A DNA stretch of 64,000 nt from Oscillospiraceae bacterium (GCA_902792905.1 CADBBH010000006.1:62001-126000); one strand, 5' to 3'. Shown: positions 11,442-20,531, counted from the stretch's first letter. Program-made: numbers and translations. Notes: generated by a model from the sequence alone, not told the origin.

Positions 11442-13160
11442 TCAGATCTCCGTTTTATCCGCTATTCTAAGTATTTCTTCCTTGATTTCCGGTGAATACG
11501 CACCAACTTCGTCAATGCTGCTGCAAATATTCTCCGCTTCTTCTTCAACCGCGCAGCATACAGCTTCAAGATAAGTGTCAATATCCTTATCGGCTGTATT
11601 TTTTAATCTACCTCCGAGCGCGGTTGTGAGTATGATTACCTGCCTGTGTCTCGGTATGGGACTGAACTGTTTCTGCCTGAGTATATGCATAAGTCTTTTG
11701 CCGTATTCAAGCTTTTCCTTGGAGGCGTCGTCAAGGTCACCGGAAAACTGCGTGAATGCAGCCATTTCTCTGTATTGTGCAAGGTCGAGCTTGAGCGTGC
11801 CCGATGCCTTTTTCATCGCTTTTGTCTGCGCGTCTCCGCCGATACGCGAAACAGATATACCTACATTTACCGCAGGCCTCTGACCGCTGAAAAACAGGCT
11901 GCTCTCAAGGAATATCTGCCCGTCCGTAATCGAAATGACGTTGGTCGGAATATATGCTGATACGTCGCCTGCCTGGGTTTCGACTATCGGAAGAGCGGTC
12001 ATACTGCCGCCGCCGAGTTCATCGCTGAGATGAGCCGAGCGCTCGAGCAGACGCGAATGAATATAGAATATATCTCCGGGGAACGCTTCTCTGCCCGGCG
12101 TTCTGCCGAGAAGAAGAGAAATCGTTCTGTACGCGACAGCATGCTTTGACAAATCATCATAGACTATCAGCACGTCCTTGCCCTGCGACATAAAGTATTC
12201 GCCGAGCGTGCAGCCCGCATATGGCGCTATGAATTCGAGCGGAGCCGCGTCGCTGGCCGGGCAGTTGATGACTATTGTATAGTCCATAGCTCCAAATGCT
12301 TTAAGTTTATTTACAAGGGAAGCGACGGTGCTCGCCTTCTGGCAGATTGAGACATAGATGCATATCACATCTTTGCCTTTCTGATTGATAATCGTGTCGA
12401 GTGCGATTGCCGTCTTACCTGTCTGCCTGTCGCCGATAATGAGTTCTCTCTGACCTCTGCCTATCGGGAACATTGAGTCAATTGCAAGTATTCCTGTCTC
12501 GAGCGGCGTGTTGACAGGCTGCCTGTCAATTATTCCCGGCGCACGCTTTTCTATCGGAAGATACTGCTCAGGTTCAATTTCTCCGAGACCGTCAACGGGG
12601 TTTCCGAGCGAATCTATGACCCTGCCGATAAAGTTTTCACCAACGGGCATGCCGGCTATAAAGCCGGTTCTTACTGCTTTGTCTCCGGCTGAAACGAATT
12701 CGTCGCGGTCAAAGAGAATACATCCGATTTTATCTTCCCTGAGATCCTGAACAAGTCCCTTGACGCCCGAATCGAATACCAGTATTTCATCGTATTCCGC
12801 GCTTTTGAGACCTGTGATGAAAGCAATTCCGTCTCTGATGGAATCTACTGTGCCGATTTCCTCACTGACAGCGTGAAGCTTGAAATCATCAACCACTTTG
12901 CGCATAAGCGGCATAACTGATTTCTTTGAAGAATCAAGCAAATCGAGCTTTGAAGTCAGCTGATGAAGACGCCCTTCAACAGTCCAGTCAAAGAGTTTGT
13001 TGTCAACCTCAAGCTTGAATCCGTTTTTGATGTTTTCGTCAAAAACAAATTTCAGTTCCTTGATTTTATATCTTTTTGCTATCGTTTCTTTTATTCTTTC
13101 AAACTGTTCTTTTGTCGGCTCTTTTGAGGAATAGAGAAACGCGGTCTTATTACGAGCCAT
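11442..13160 (-). CDS. atpA: ATP synthase alpha subunit with fused delta C-terminal domain
   Basis: The 572-residue product is about 70 residues longer than usual. Residues ~83-572 are a complete alpha subunit: alpha N-terminal helix and barrel, Walker A GDRQTGKT near 243-250, PGREAFPGD, and the C-terminal helical domain. Residues ~14-75 match the C-terminal domain of the delta (OSCP) subunit: [15 protein letters not shown], a strand ending [11 protein letters not shown] (delta: D-P-x-L-x-x-G), then [16 protein letters not shown] (delta: GDxxxDxSxxGRLxxL). The start at 13160 is supported by GGGGAG seven bases upstream, and no stop interrupts the frame. No separate atpH occurs in the operon, and delta's N-terminal six-helix domain is absent. 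Inferred role: the fused domain binds the b stalk and so replaces delta. An internal ATG (12914) that would give a normal alpha has no clear SD. Confidence 0.95.
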   Translation of the reverse strand: MARNKTAFLYSSKEPTKEQFERIKETIAKRYKIKELKFVFDENIKNGFKLEVDNKLFDWTVEGRLHQLTSKLDLLDSSKKSVMPLMRKVVDDFKLHAVSEEIGTVDSIRDGIAFITGLKSAEYDEILVFDSGVKGLVQDLREDKIGCILFDRDEFVSAGDKAVRTGFIAGMPVGENFIGRVIDSLGNPVDGLGEIEPEQYLPIEKRAPGIIDRQPVNTPLETGILAIDSMFPIGRGQRELIIGDRQTGKTAIALDTIINQKGKDVICIYVSICQKASTVASLVNKLKAFGAMDYTIVINCPASDAAPLEFIAPYAGCTLGEYFMSQGKDVLIVYDDLSKHAVAYRTISLLLGRTPGREAFPGDIFYIHSRLLERSAHLSDELGGGSMTALPIVETQAGDVSAYIPTNVISITDGQIFLESSLFFSGQRPAVNVGISVSRIGGDAQTKAMKKASGTLKLDLAQYREMAAFTQFSGDLDDASKEKLEYGKRLMHILRQKQFSPIPRHRQVIILTTALGGRLKNTADKDIDTYLEAVCCAVEEEAENICSSIDEVGAYSPEIKEEILRIADKTEI

Positions 13161-13161
13161 A

Positions 13162-13638
13162 TCAGTTCTCCCCGTTTCCGAAAGCGTTCAGGAAGGTCTC
13201 ATAGGCATCCTCACCGTCGATAACCAGCTTCTGCGCTGCTTCTTCGGCGATGTGTCTTATTTCTTTATTTGCGGATTTTATCATGGAATCCTTTTCTTTG
13301 GCTGCTCTCTGCTTTGATTTTGCAATTATATCCGCCGCTTTTGTCTGTGCGTCGGATACGATTTTTTCTGCTTTGATCTGCGCCTCATTGACAGCTTCGG
13401 CTTTTATTCTCTTTTCCTCAGCCTTAAGCGCAGTCAGCTTTTCCTCATATTCATGTTTTGTCTTTTCCGCTTCGCTCAGCGTGGTATTTGTCTTTTCCTC
13501 AAGCTCGTCATAGTATTTGTTTCTGTTGTCCATGAATCTGCGTACGGGCTTGTATAGAAGAAAATACAATGCGGCAAACAGAATCGCAAAATTCAGCATG
13601 TGCAGCAGTATCTGCTGAATATCAATGTTTAACGGCAT
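13162..13638 (-). CDS. atpF: ATP synthase b subunit
   Basis: Peripheral stalk subunit linking the membrane a subunit to F1. The 158-residue protein has one membrane helix near residues 10-30, followed by a long Lys/Glu/Ala-rich helix with the heptad character expected for the b dimer. The start has GGGAGA upstream. In a normal operon atpH would lie next; here the fused alpha gene starts one base after the stop. The C-terminal ~20 residues ([20 protein letters not shown]) are where delta's C-terminal domain normally docks, and so where the alpha-linked delta domain should bind. Confidence 0.96.
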   Translation of the reverse strand: MPLNIDIQQILLHMLNFAILFAALYFLLYKPVRRFMDNRNKYYDELEEKTNTTLSEAEKTKHEYEEKLTALKAEEKRIKAEAVNEAQIKAEKIVSDAQTKAADIIAKSKQRAAKEKDSMIKSANKEIRHIAEEAAQKLVIDGEDAYETFLNAFGNGEN

Positions 13639-13656
13639 TTTATTATCTCCCTGTAA

Positions 13657-14025
13657 TTAAAGGACGAATATAATCAGAATTGCTACGATAAGACCGTAAA
13701 TAATTGCGGTTTCTATGAAGACGAGACCGAGCATTACGTTGGTTCTGATATTTCCGGCCGCTTCGGGCTGGCGTGAAATGTTGTCGGAACCGCTCTTGAT
13801 TGCGATTGCCATTGCTATTGCGCCGGTTGCCGCGGCTACCGCTATAAGAACGGCCGCGGCTACCGCTTTGGTATTAGTGGTTTCAGCGGCTGCGTCTTCG
13901 ACAGTTTCTTCCTGCTGAACGGCTGTCTGTGCGGCTTCTCCGGCTGCGAAAGCGGGGAGTGAAACCGCGGTGATTATAAGCATTACCGTAAGAACGGCAA
14001 ATATTGCTTTAAGATACTTTTTCAT
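13657..14025 (-). CDS. atpE: ATP synthase c subunit with signal-peptide-like extension
   Basis: The c subunit forms the ion-carrying rotor ring. The 122-residue product is ~40 residues longer than usual. Residues 1-28 look like a signal peptide (MKKY, hydrophobic core, ending PAFAA). Residues ~29-52 are an acidic Ala/Glu linker. The hairpin follows: first helix from ~54, the polar loop with SRQPEA, and the second helix with the ion-binding glutamate in FIETAIIYGL. The first helix lacks the glutamine typical of Na+ rings, but a threonine follows the glutamate, so coupling ion is uncertain (H+ slightly favoured). AGAGGT precedes ATG 14025, so the long form is translated. The c-ring N-terminus faces outside, which fits a cleavable signal. 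It overlaps atpB by 17 bases. Confidence 0.95.
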   Translation of the reverse strand: MKKYLKAIFAVLTVMLIITAVSLPAFAAGEAAQTAVQQEETVEDAAAETTNTKAVAAAVLIAVAAATGAIAMAIAIKSGSDNISRQPEAAGNIRTNVMLGLVFIETAIIYGLIVAILIIFVL

Positions 14026-14869
14026 GTTTAGCTGACCTCTTTTCGGATTTTGTTTTCTTTTCTTTGATGTGCGGCGGTTCTGTGGATTCGCCGTAGAATA
14101 TGGATACGAGCATCGTCAGAACATATGCCTGAATCAGCGCGTGAAGCAGGGTGAACATCACTCCGACCACTACGGGAATGACTATGCTTGTCAGAGTGAA
14201 ATAATAAACAAGCTCTGTCACCAGCGCGCCCGAGAGCAGCGCTCCGAATAAACGGAAGCTCATTGAAATCGGGAGCGAAAAATCTTTCAGCGCCTTGAAT
14301 GCGCCCTTCGGACCGTTTATAAACAGGCCGCCGAGCAGAATCACTCCGTAGGAGAAAACGCCCATTGCAATCGCTCCGTTAATATCTGACAGAGGTGCGG
14401 GAAGCGCAATCGGCCTGCCGGATACGGTTATCGCCTGGATACCGAACAGTTCAAATATCGTGCTCGTGAATATGTACAGCCCTGCGGCAAATATATAGCC
14501 GCCGATAAAGACCGGTCTGTGGCCGCTGTTTTCCTTCGCGAGAGAAGAGAATAGGCTGACTGCTTTTTCGAGCAGATATTGGAATCTTCCCGGCTTTATC
14601 GTGAATCTGGGAATAACAAATATCCTGACAATAACGGCAAAAAGAATGAGCGTACAGGATACCGCCAGCGCGGAAACAAGTCCGGGATTTACCTCAATCA
14701 AGCCAAAAAGATTAATCTTTCCGCTCTCATGAAGCACGGCATCCCGCATCACTTCCTTGATTGGCTCCTCGTCATTCCGCCCGCCGCCGGTCAGTATGAT
14801 TCCGGTTATCAGCCCGGCGATTATCAGGGCAAATATACAGGCGCTGACTATACGCCGTTTTTTACTCAA
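14009..14869 (-). CDS. atpB: ATP synthase a subunit
   Basis: Membrane stator that carries ions to the c ring. The 286-residue protein has an N-terminal membrane segment (residues ~7-27), an outside loop with an amphipathic stretch, then four or five membrane helices. The essential stator arginine lies in SFRLFGALLSG, and the C-terminal helices contain LLHALIQAYVLTML. The tail is strongly basic. The residue after LFG is alanine where most a subunits have asparagine. It is the first gene of the operon; no atpI is seen upstream. Confidence 0.95.
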   Translation of the reverse strand: MSKKRRIVSACIFALIIAGLITGIILTGGGRNDEEPIKEVMRDAVLHESGKINLFGLIEVNPGLVSALAVSCTLILFAVIVRIFVIPRFTIKPGRFQYLLEKAVSLFSSLAKENSGHRPVFIGGYIFAAGLYIFTSTIFELFGIQAITVSGRPIALPAPLSDINGAIAMGVFSYGVILLGGLFINGPKGAFKALKDFSLPISMSFRLFGALLSGALVTELVYYFTLTSIVIPVVVGVMFTLLHALIQAYVLTMLVSIFYGESTEPPHIKEKKTKSEKRSAKHEKVS

Positions 14870-14904
14870 AACGAAGACTCCTTTCTTCGTGAATTTATTA
14901 TGAA

Positions 14905-14933
14905 ATTATACCACTTTATATTATAATATACAA
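14905..14933 (-). promoter_or_regulatory. Promoter for the ATP synthase operon
   Basis: TTGTAT and TATAAT with a 17-base spacer on the minus strand, 35 bases before atpB. Confidence 0.75.
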
Positions 14934-14967
14934 GTTATTTTTAATATGCCGTAAAGCAATAATAAAT

Positions 14968-14996
14968 TTGAAATTTTCATAAAACCGTGTTATTAT
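14968..14996 (+). promoter_or_regulatory. Promoter for the macrodomain gene
   Basis: TTGAAA and TATTAT with a 17-base spacer on the plus strand, ending 18 bases before ATG 15015. It is divergent from the ATP synthase promoter. Confidence 0.7.
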
Positions 14997-15014
14997 ATCG
15001 GCAGGAGTGATTAT

Positions 15015-16112
15015 ATGCCTTTCAGAATAGAACGAAATGATATTACAAGAATCATAGTGGATGCCATAGTGAACGCCGCAAATAATTCCCTGCTCGGAGG
15101 CGGCGGAGTTGACGGCGCGATTCACGCCGCTGCAGGTCCGGAACTTCTCGAAGAATGCAGGACTCTCGGCGGCTGTGAGACGGGCGACGCAAAACTGACA
15201 AATGGCTATAAACTGCCTGCCAAATTCGTTATTCATACAGTCGGCCCGGTGTGGCACGGAGGTGGCAACGGCGAGGAAGCAAAACTTCGTTCATGCTACC
15301 GCCGCTGTCTTGAGATTGCCGATAAAAACGGGCTTGAGAGCATTGCTTTTCCGCTGATTTCAGCCGGAGTTTACGGTTATCCGAAAAAAGAGGCATTCAA
15401 AATCGCGGTTGATGAGATAAGGTCTTTTCTCAGGAATCACGATATGGAGATAATTTTGGTTGTATTCGACAGAAATTCTCTTTTTATCGGCGATGAAAGA
15501 TTCCGTGAAGTTCAGGGATTCATAGACGCTTTTTATGTTGAAATACCGAGAAGAGTTTATTCCTGCGCTGCAAACGAACCCATTGGTACGGCAGGCAGAG
15601 AAGCACCGGCCAAAAAAACGGCAAAACCGCATAAGAAACAAAAGCGGGGACTTTTCAGCAGAAAAGAAAGCAGAGATTACGGCAAAGAGGAAGATTCTAT
15701 TGATGACTTTCTTCCCGGCGATGATTTATCCGAAGAATCCGTACCGCTTCCCTGTGCCGCGATGCCGACTTTTACCGTCGATGAATCTTTCAGCGAAATG
15801 CTCCTGCGTCTAATTGATGAAAAAGGGTTGAAGGATTCGGAATGCTACTTCCGCGCCAATGTCGACCGTAAGCTTTTCTCAAAGATAAGATGCAATAAGG
15901 ATTACAGGCCAAGCAAGGAAACCGCCATAGCTTTCGCTATAGCTCTGGAACTTGATCTCAATACGGCAGGGGAGCTTCTTTCAAAAGCGGGCTATACGCT
16001 CTCCAATTCAATTCTTTTTGACGTAATCCTCCGCTATTTCTTCGATACCAGGAACTATAATATATTTGAAATCAACGAGGTTCTTTTCTCATTTGATCAG
16101 AAGTGTCTTTAA
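15015..16112 (+). CDS. Macrodomain protein with C-terminal HTH-like domain
   Basis: Residues ~1-170 are a macrodomain of the MacroD/YmdB type, which binds ADP-ribose and removes it (or O-acetyl groups) from substrates. The catalytic-site segments [18 protein letters not shown], the later HTVGPVW, and ISAGVYGYP are all present, so activity is likely. A Lys-rich then acidic linker (~185-245) leads to a helical C-terminal domain (~250-365). Its [20 protein letters not shown], then [15 protein letters not shown], look like an XRE-type HTH, suggesting DNA or protein binding. AGGAG precedes the start. A vWA protein follows. The pair may act in stress response or ADP-ribosylation control; this is inferred. 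Confidence 0.85.
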   Translation: MPFRIERNDITRIIVDAIVNAANNSLLGGGGVDGAIHAAAGPELLEECRTLGGCETGDAKLTNGYKLPAKFVIHTVGPVWHGGGNGEEAKLRSCYRRCLEIADKNGLESIAFPLISAGVYGYPKKEAFKIAVDEIRSFLRNHDMEIILVVFDRNSLFIGDERFREVQGFIDAFYVEIPRRVYSCAANEPIGTAGREAPAKKTAKPHKKQKRGLFSRKESRDYGKEEDSIDDFLPGDDLSEESVPLPCAAMPTFTVDESFSEMLLRLIDEKGLKDSECYFRANVDRKLFSKIRCNKDYRPSKETAIAFAIALELDLNTAGELLSKAGYTLSNSILFDVILRYFFDTRNYNIFEINEVLFSFDQKCL

Positions 16113-16114
16113 TT

Positions 16115-16131
16115 GTCGCTTTCAAAGCGAC
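16115..16131 (+). terminator. Short hairpin after macrodomain gene
   Basis: GTCGCTT and AAGCGAC form a 7-bp stem with a TCA loop just after the stop. It is followed by CACTTTTC, a weak intrinsic terminator at best. Confidence 0.4.
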
Positions 16132-16156
16132 CACTTTTCTTCCGCAATAAGTATAA

Positions 16157-16190
16157 TGTGATTGTAAGCCGATGAAAACTTACAATCACA
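16157..16190 (+). promoter_or_regulatory. Long inverted repeat before the vWA gene
   Basis: TGTGATTGTAAG and CTTACAATCACA are perfect 12-base arms around a 10-base loop, followed by TTTATGTTTT and then the GGAGG of the vWA gene. It could be a terminator or attenuator for read-through from the macrodomain gene, or an operator. Confidence 0.6.
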
Positions 16191-16213
16191 TTTATGTTTT
16201 GGAGGACAAAGTT

Positions 16214-16882
16214 ATGAAAAACAACATCACGGAAGTAGTATTCATTCTTGACAGAAGCGGCTCGATGGGCGGCCTCGAATCCGATACCATCGGCGGATTC
16301 AATTCAACGCTGAAAAAGCAGAAGGAGCTCGACGGCAAGTGCCTTATCACCACTGTTCTTTTTGATGATCAGTACGAGATAATTCACGACAGAGTCGATG
16401 CACGCGAAGCGAAAGAAATTACGGAAAAGGAATATTTCGTTCGCGGTTGTACCGCCCTTGTTGACGCTATCGGCAAATCAATTACCCATATTGAGAAGAT
16501 TCATAAGTATTCGCGCCCCGAGGATATTCCCGAGCATACGATGTTCATCATCACAACCGACGGTATGGAGAATGCCAGCAGGGAGTATTCCGCCGATAAG
16601 GTCAGAAAAATGATTGAGCAGAAGAAGAAAACGGGCTGGGAGTTCCTCTTCATCGGAGCGAATATTGATGCTGTGGAAACCGCGAGGAATTACGGCATTG
16701 ACGCCGATAAGAGTGTCGATTATGTGAACGATTCTCCCGGCGTCTCGAATGTTCACAGCTCTATCTCAAAAGCCGTCTGCTGCATGAGGACTATGGGCAG
16801 CGTCGGCAGAGAGTGGTCTGAAGAAATCAGCGAAGATTTCAACAAAAGAAGTGGCAAAAAGACAAGAAAAAGTAAAAAGTAA
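16214..16882 (+). CDS. von Willebrand factor A domain protein
   Basis: A 222-residue cytoplasmic vWA protein. Start ATG 16214 was chosen because GGAGGA lies eight bases upstream; the ORF extends to 16172, but that stretch lies inside the inverted repeat. The metal-ion-dependent adhesion site is complete: DRSGSM (residues 13-18), the threonine in GCTALVDAI, and TTDG. Such domains bind partner proteins through Mg2+. The fold resembles TerY-like and other bacterial single-domain vWA proteins linked to stress and nucleic-acid processing. The last ~15 residues are Lys/Arg-rich. It follows the macrodomain-HTH gene on the same strand, which suggests joint function. Confidence 0.88.
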   Translation: MKNNITEVVFILDRSGSMGGLESDTIGGFNSTLKKQKELDGKCLITTVLFDDQYEIIHDRVDAREAKEITEKEYFVRGCTALVDAIGKSITHIEKIHKYSRPEDIPEHTMFIITTDGMENASREYSADKVRKMIEQKKKTGWEFLFIGANIDAVETARNYGIDADKSVDYVNDSPGVSNVHSSISKAVCCMRTMGSVGREWSEEISEDFNKRSGKKTRKSKK

Positions 16883-16888
16883 TTAAAA

Positions 16889-16912
16889 AAGGCACGGAGT
16901 ATTCCGTGCCTT
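16889..16912. terminator. Terminator between vWA gene and nucleoside permease
   Basis: AAGGCACGGA and TCCGTGCCTT form a 10-bp stem with a GTAT loop; an A-run precedes it and a T-containing stretch follows. It serves the two convergent operons. Confidence 0.8.
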
Positions 16913-16916
16913 AGCT

Positions 16917-17900
16917 TTATCTTTCTTCTCTGAAATAAGTGAGACCGAGGCTCTGAGGGGGCTGGTGCTCTTTTTTCTTTCTCGCGCTGATAACCACAAG
17001 CACTATAATAGTTACAAGATAGGGGAGCATCTTTATAATCTCTTTGGAGCTTGATGAAAGTCCGGGGATATAAACGCAGATAATATAGAGCCCGCCGAAA
17101 ATGAATGAGGAAAGAATTGCCGATTTCGGTTTCCAGAGAGCGAAAATGACTATCGCAATCGCGAGCCAGCCTCTGTCACCGAAGCCGTTGTTGGTCCATG
17201 CACCTGCAGTATAGTCCATAACGAAATACAGTCCGCCAAGTCCCGCAATCATTCCGCCGATAAGAGTCGAAAGGTACTTGTATCTGTTAACGTTAATGCC
17301 GGCAGCGTCCGCCGTTGCGGGATTTTCGCCTATTGCTCTGAGATTCAGGCCGACTCTCGTCTTATTGAGTATTATTGACGATACTATCGCGATGATTATC
17401 GCCGTATATGCGAGAAATCCGAATGAGAGAAAAGTGTTGCCGAAAAGCCCGAGCTTTGAAGCGAAAGGCAGAGCTTTCTTATATGCAAGACCTGTGTCGA
17501 GCAATGAAATCGAGCCGCTCTCATTGAAAAATTTGAGGAGTGAGCCGCCGAAGAAATTGCCTACGCCCACGCCGAATGTGGTAAGAGCAAGGCCGGTTAC
17601 ATTCTGATTTGCTTTAAGTGTCTGTGTAAGAAACGCGTAAATCAGCGACATCAGCGCGGAGCCGATGAGTGAAGCGCAGAGTGAAACAAGTATGCAGATA
17701 ATCGGGACGGTTTTTTCGACGCTGTGCTCGTAGATGTATCCGCCTATAATTCCCGAAATTCCGCCGACATACATTATTCCCGGTATGCCGAGGTTGAGAT
17801 TACCGGATTTTTCGGTGATGATTTCACCGGTCGAGCCGAAGAGAAGGGGAATGCCCTGAATGATTGCGGCATTGATAAAAGAAGCAATGGTCGAAAGCAT
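16917..17900 (-). CDS. Nucleoside ABC transporter permease (NupQ/YufQ-like)
   Basis: Second membrane subunit of a BMP-type nucleoside importer. The 327-residue protein has about eight to ten membrane helices and the family segments GEIITEKSGNLNLGIPGIM near the N-terminus and RAIGENPATADAAGINVNRYK in the main cytoplasmic loop (the contact site for the ATPase). Its start overlaps the stop of the partner permease by one base. It is the last gene of the xpt operon. Confidence 0.92.
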   Translation of the reverse strand: MLSTIASFINAAIIQGIPLLFGSTGEIITEKSGNLNLGIPGIMYVGGISGIIGGYIYEHSVEKTVPIICILVSLCASLIGSALMSLIYAFLTQTLKANQNVTGLALTTFGVGVGNFFGGSLLKFFNESGSISLLDTGLAYKKALPFASKLGLFGNTFLSFGFLAYTAIIIAIVSSIILNKTRVGLNLRAIGENPATADAAGINVNRYKYLSTLIGGMIAGLGGLYFVMDYTAGAWTNNGFGDRGWLAIAIVIFALWKPKSAILSSFIFGGLYIICVYIPGLSSSSKEIIKMLPYLVTIIVLVVISARKKKEHQPPQSLGLTYFREER

Positions 17901-19003
17901 TATTTCCCCTCCTTTGATTTTGTGGATTTTATCTGGTAATTGATAAAGAACTCACAGCCGATTATGAAGAATATGATTATGCCGGTGAGTATATCGGCTA
18001 TGCTTGTGTTGAGCTTGAAATTGGTAGCTATTTCACCTGCTCCCTTCTGAAGGAAGGCAATCAGGAAGGAGGTCAGGACCATAATCAGTGGGTTGAATTT
18101 TGCGAGCCAGGATACCATAATTGCCGTGAATCCGTTGCCTCCCGCAAGCTCTTTGGAAATGGTGTGGTTGGTGCCGGAAACGAGCAGGAATCCCGCAAGA
18201 CCGCAGAGCGCGCCCGAAAGTATCATCGTGCGTACAATGACTTTTTTAACATTGATTCCGATATATCTCGCCGTGTTTTCGCTTTCGCCGACTACACTTA
18301 TTTCATAGCCGTGCTTGCTGTATTTGAGGTAGATGAACATAACAACGGTAAGGACTGCGACAATCAGGATGTTTATGAGATATTTCTGACCGAAAAGATC
18401 AGGCAGCCAGCCGGCCTTTGTGGTAGAATTAACAAGGCCCATAACGCTTGATCCGCTCGGAACCCATACCATAATTGCGAAGGCGACAAGCTGAATCGCT
18501 ATATAGTTCATCATCAGAGTGAAAAGACTCTCGTTTGTGCCCCATTTCGCTTTGAGCACAGCGGGGAAAAGCCCCCAGAGTATTCCGCCGAGAACAGAGG
18601 CGGCAAGCATCGATGCAATCAACATCCAGTTCGGTATTTTGTCACCGACCGTAAACATCAGAACCATGCTGCAAAGTCCGCCGAAAAGTACCTGGCCCTC
18701 CGCACCGAGATTCCAGAATTTCATTTTGAACGCGGGCGTAACAGCAAGGGATATGCAGAGCAGTATAGCGAGATTCTGAAGCATAGCCCAGAATTTGCGC
18801 GGCGTACCGAAGCTACCCTTCACCATTGCGGCATATACTTCAAGCGGATTCTGTTTGGTAAGAATAACTATAATGAATGCGCAGACGATGAGCGAAGCGA
18901 TAATCGCGCCGCCTCTGATGAGCCACGCCTTCCACCATTCAATTGCGGGGCGTTTGGCTATGTGAAAGAGCGGCTCTCTCGTCTTCTTTTCTTTTTCATT
19001 CAT
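17900..19003 (-). CDS. Nucleoside ABC transporter permease (NupP/YufP-like)
   Basis: First membrane subunit of the nucleoside importer, 367 residues. A cytoplasmic N-terminus (~30 residues, Lys/Glu-rich) precedes multiple membrane helices. The family motif FWNLGAEGQVLFGGL and the ATPase-contact loop VVGESENTARYIGINVKK are visible. It overlaps the ATPase gene by eight bases and the other permease by one, so the three are translationally linked. Confidence 0.92.
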   Translation of the reverse strand: MNEKEKKTREPLFHIAKRPAIEWWKAWLIRGGAIIASLIVCAFIIVILTKQNPLEVYAAMVKGSFGTPRKFWAMLQNLAILLCISLAVTPAFKMKFWNLGAEGQVLFGGLCSMVLMFTVGDKIPNWMLIASMLAASVLGGILWGLFPAVLKAKWGTNESLFTLMMNYIAIQLVAFAIMVWVPSGSSVMGLVNSTTKAGWLPDLFGQKYLINILIVAVLTVVMFIYLKYSKHGYEISVVGESENTARYIGINVKKVIVRTMILSGALCGLAGFLLVSGTNHTISKELAGGNGFTAIMVSWLAKFNPLIMVLTSFLIAFLQKGAGEIATNFKLNTSIADILTGIIIFFIIGCEFFINYQIKSTKSKEGK

Positions 19004-20531
19004 CTGAGGAGCCTCCCTTCGTTCCGGTCATAAGCAGACCTATTTCCTCTTTGGTGGTGTTTCTCGCATCGACTATTCCGGTGACTCTGCCGGAGCTGAG
19101 AACAACTATTCTGTCACAGAGTTCAACAAGCACGTCAAGGTCCTCGCCGACGAAAATAACCGAAACGCCGTTTGCCTTCTGTTCGTTGAGAAGTTTATAG
19201 ATAAGATAGGATGAATTGATGTCGAGACCTCTGACCGGGTAGGCGACCATCAGAACGGTCGGCGCCGCGGCGATTTCCCTGCCGACAAGCACCTTCTGTA
19301 TATTCCCGCCCGAGAGCCGTCTTACAGGAGTGTTGGCGCTCGGAGTGACAACCTCGAGGTCGCTTATGATTTTCTCCGCGAGATCTCTCGGCTGTTTACG
19401 TTCAACAAAAGCGGTTTTGCCTTTCTTATATGAGCGGAGCATCATGTTGTCTATAATGTCCATATTTCCGACCAGACCCATGCCGAGTCTGTCTTCGGGC
19501 ACGAAAGAGAGACGAACGCCGAGTTCCTTAATCTGTGTCGGAGTTCTGTCCCTGAGATTGTCGCTCGTTCCGGTCTTGGGATTGTGATAGATTATTTCGC
19601 CGCCGTCGAGTTTCCGAAGGCCTGCTATTGATTCGAGCAGTTCCTTCTGACCGCTGCCGGAAATACCGGCTATGCCGAGAATCTCGCCGCTTCTCGCGGT
19701 GAATGAAACATCATCAAGAATTTTAACACCGTCAATACTCTCATAATCAATTCCCTTGACCTCGAGCCTGTCCTGCGCGCCTTCGGGCTCCTCTCTGTTG
19801 ATATTCAGAGAGATTTTTTTGCCGACCATCATTTCGGTAAGTTGCGATTCATCGGTCTCAGAGGTCATGACGGTACCGATATATTCGCCTTTTCTCAGAA
19901 CGGAAACCTTATCGGAAATTGCCAGTACCTCATGAAGCTTATGAGTGATTATAACAATCGCTTTGCCGTCTTCCTTCATCTTTTTGAGAACGGCGAAAAG
20001 TTTCTCTGTTTCCTGCGGGGTAAGAACGGCCGTCGGCTCATCAAGTATAAGAATATTTGCGCCCCTGTAGAGAACCTTTATTATTTCAACAGTCTGTTTT
20101 TCGGAAACAGACATCTCATATATTTTTTTGGAAGGATCGATATCAAAGCCGTATTTTGCGCTTATATCAGCAACTTTTTTCTCGATATCCTTTATATCGA
20201 ATTTGCCCTTTTCTTTAAGACCGAGCACGATATTCTCGGCGGCGGAGAATATATCCACCAGCTTGAAATGCTGATGAATCATACCGATTTTATGGTCGAA
20301 AGCGTCTTTCGGAGAGCGGATGACAACCTCTTTTCCGTCAATGAAAATATGACCTGCGTCGGGGAAATATATTCCCGAAATCATATTCATCAGCGTCGTT
20401 TTACCGCTGCCGTTTTCTCCGAGGAGCGAAAGAATCTCGCCGTTGTTTACGGTCAGGGATACATTCTTATTCGCGGTGATGCTTCCGAAAGTTTTACAGA
20501 TATTTTTCAGTTCAATTGCGGGAGCGCCCAT
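18996..20531 (-). CDS. Nucleoside ABC transporter ATP-binding protein (NupO/YufO-like)
   Basis: A 511-residue double ATPase of the sugar/nucleoside importer class. The first domain has an intact Walker A (GENGSGKT), a degenerate signature (MSVSEKQTVEI) and Walker B (LILDEPTAVL). The second has the usual degenerate Walker A (GISGSGQKEL), the signature LSGGNIQKV and a divergent Walker B (VLMVAYPVRGLD). This asymmetry is normal for the family. CGGAGG precedes ATG 20531. It lies between the binding lipoprotein and the two permeases. Confidence 0.95.
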   Translation of the reverse strand: MGAPAIELKNICKTFGSITANKNVSLTVNNGEILSLLGENGSGKTTLMNMISGIYFPDAGHIFIDGKEVVIRSPKDAFDHKIGMIHQHFKLVDIFSAAENIVLGLKEKGKFDIKDIEKKVADISAKYGFDIDPSKKIYEMSVSEKQTVEIIKVLYRGANILILDEPTAVLTPQETEKLFAVLKKMKEDGKAIVIITHKLHEVLAISDKVSVLRKGEYIGTVMTSETDESQLTEMMVGKKISLNINREEPEGAQDRLEVKGIDYESIDGVKILDDVSFTARSGEILGIAGISGSGQKELLESIAGLRKLDGGEIIYHNPKTGTSDNLRDRTPTQIKELGVRLSFVPEDRLGMGLVGNMDIIDNMMLRSYKKGKTAFVERKQPRDLAEKIISDLEVVTPSANTPVRRLSGGNIQKVLVGREIAAAPTVLMVAYPVRGLDINSSYLIYKLLNEQKANGVSVIFVGEDLDVLVELCDRIVVLSSGRVTGIVDARNTTKEEIGLLMTGTKGGSSDE

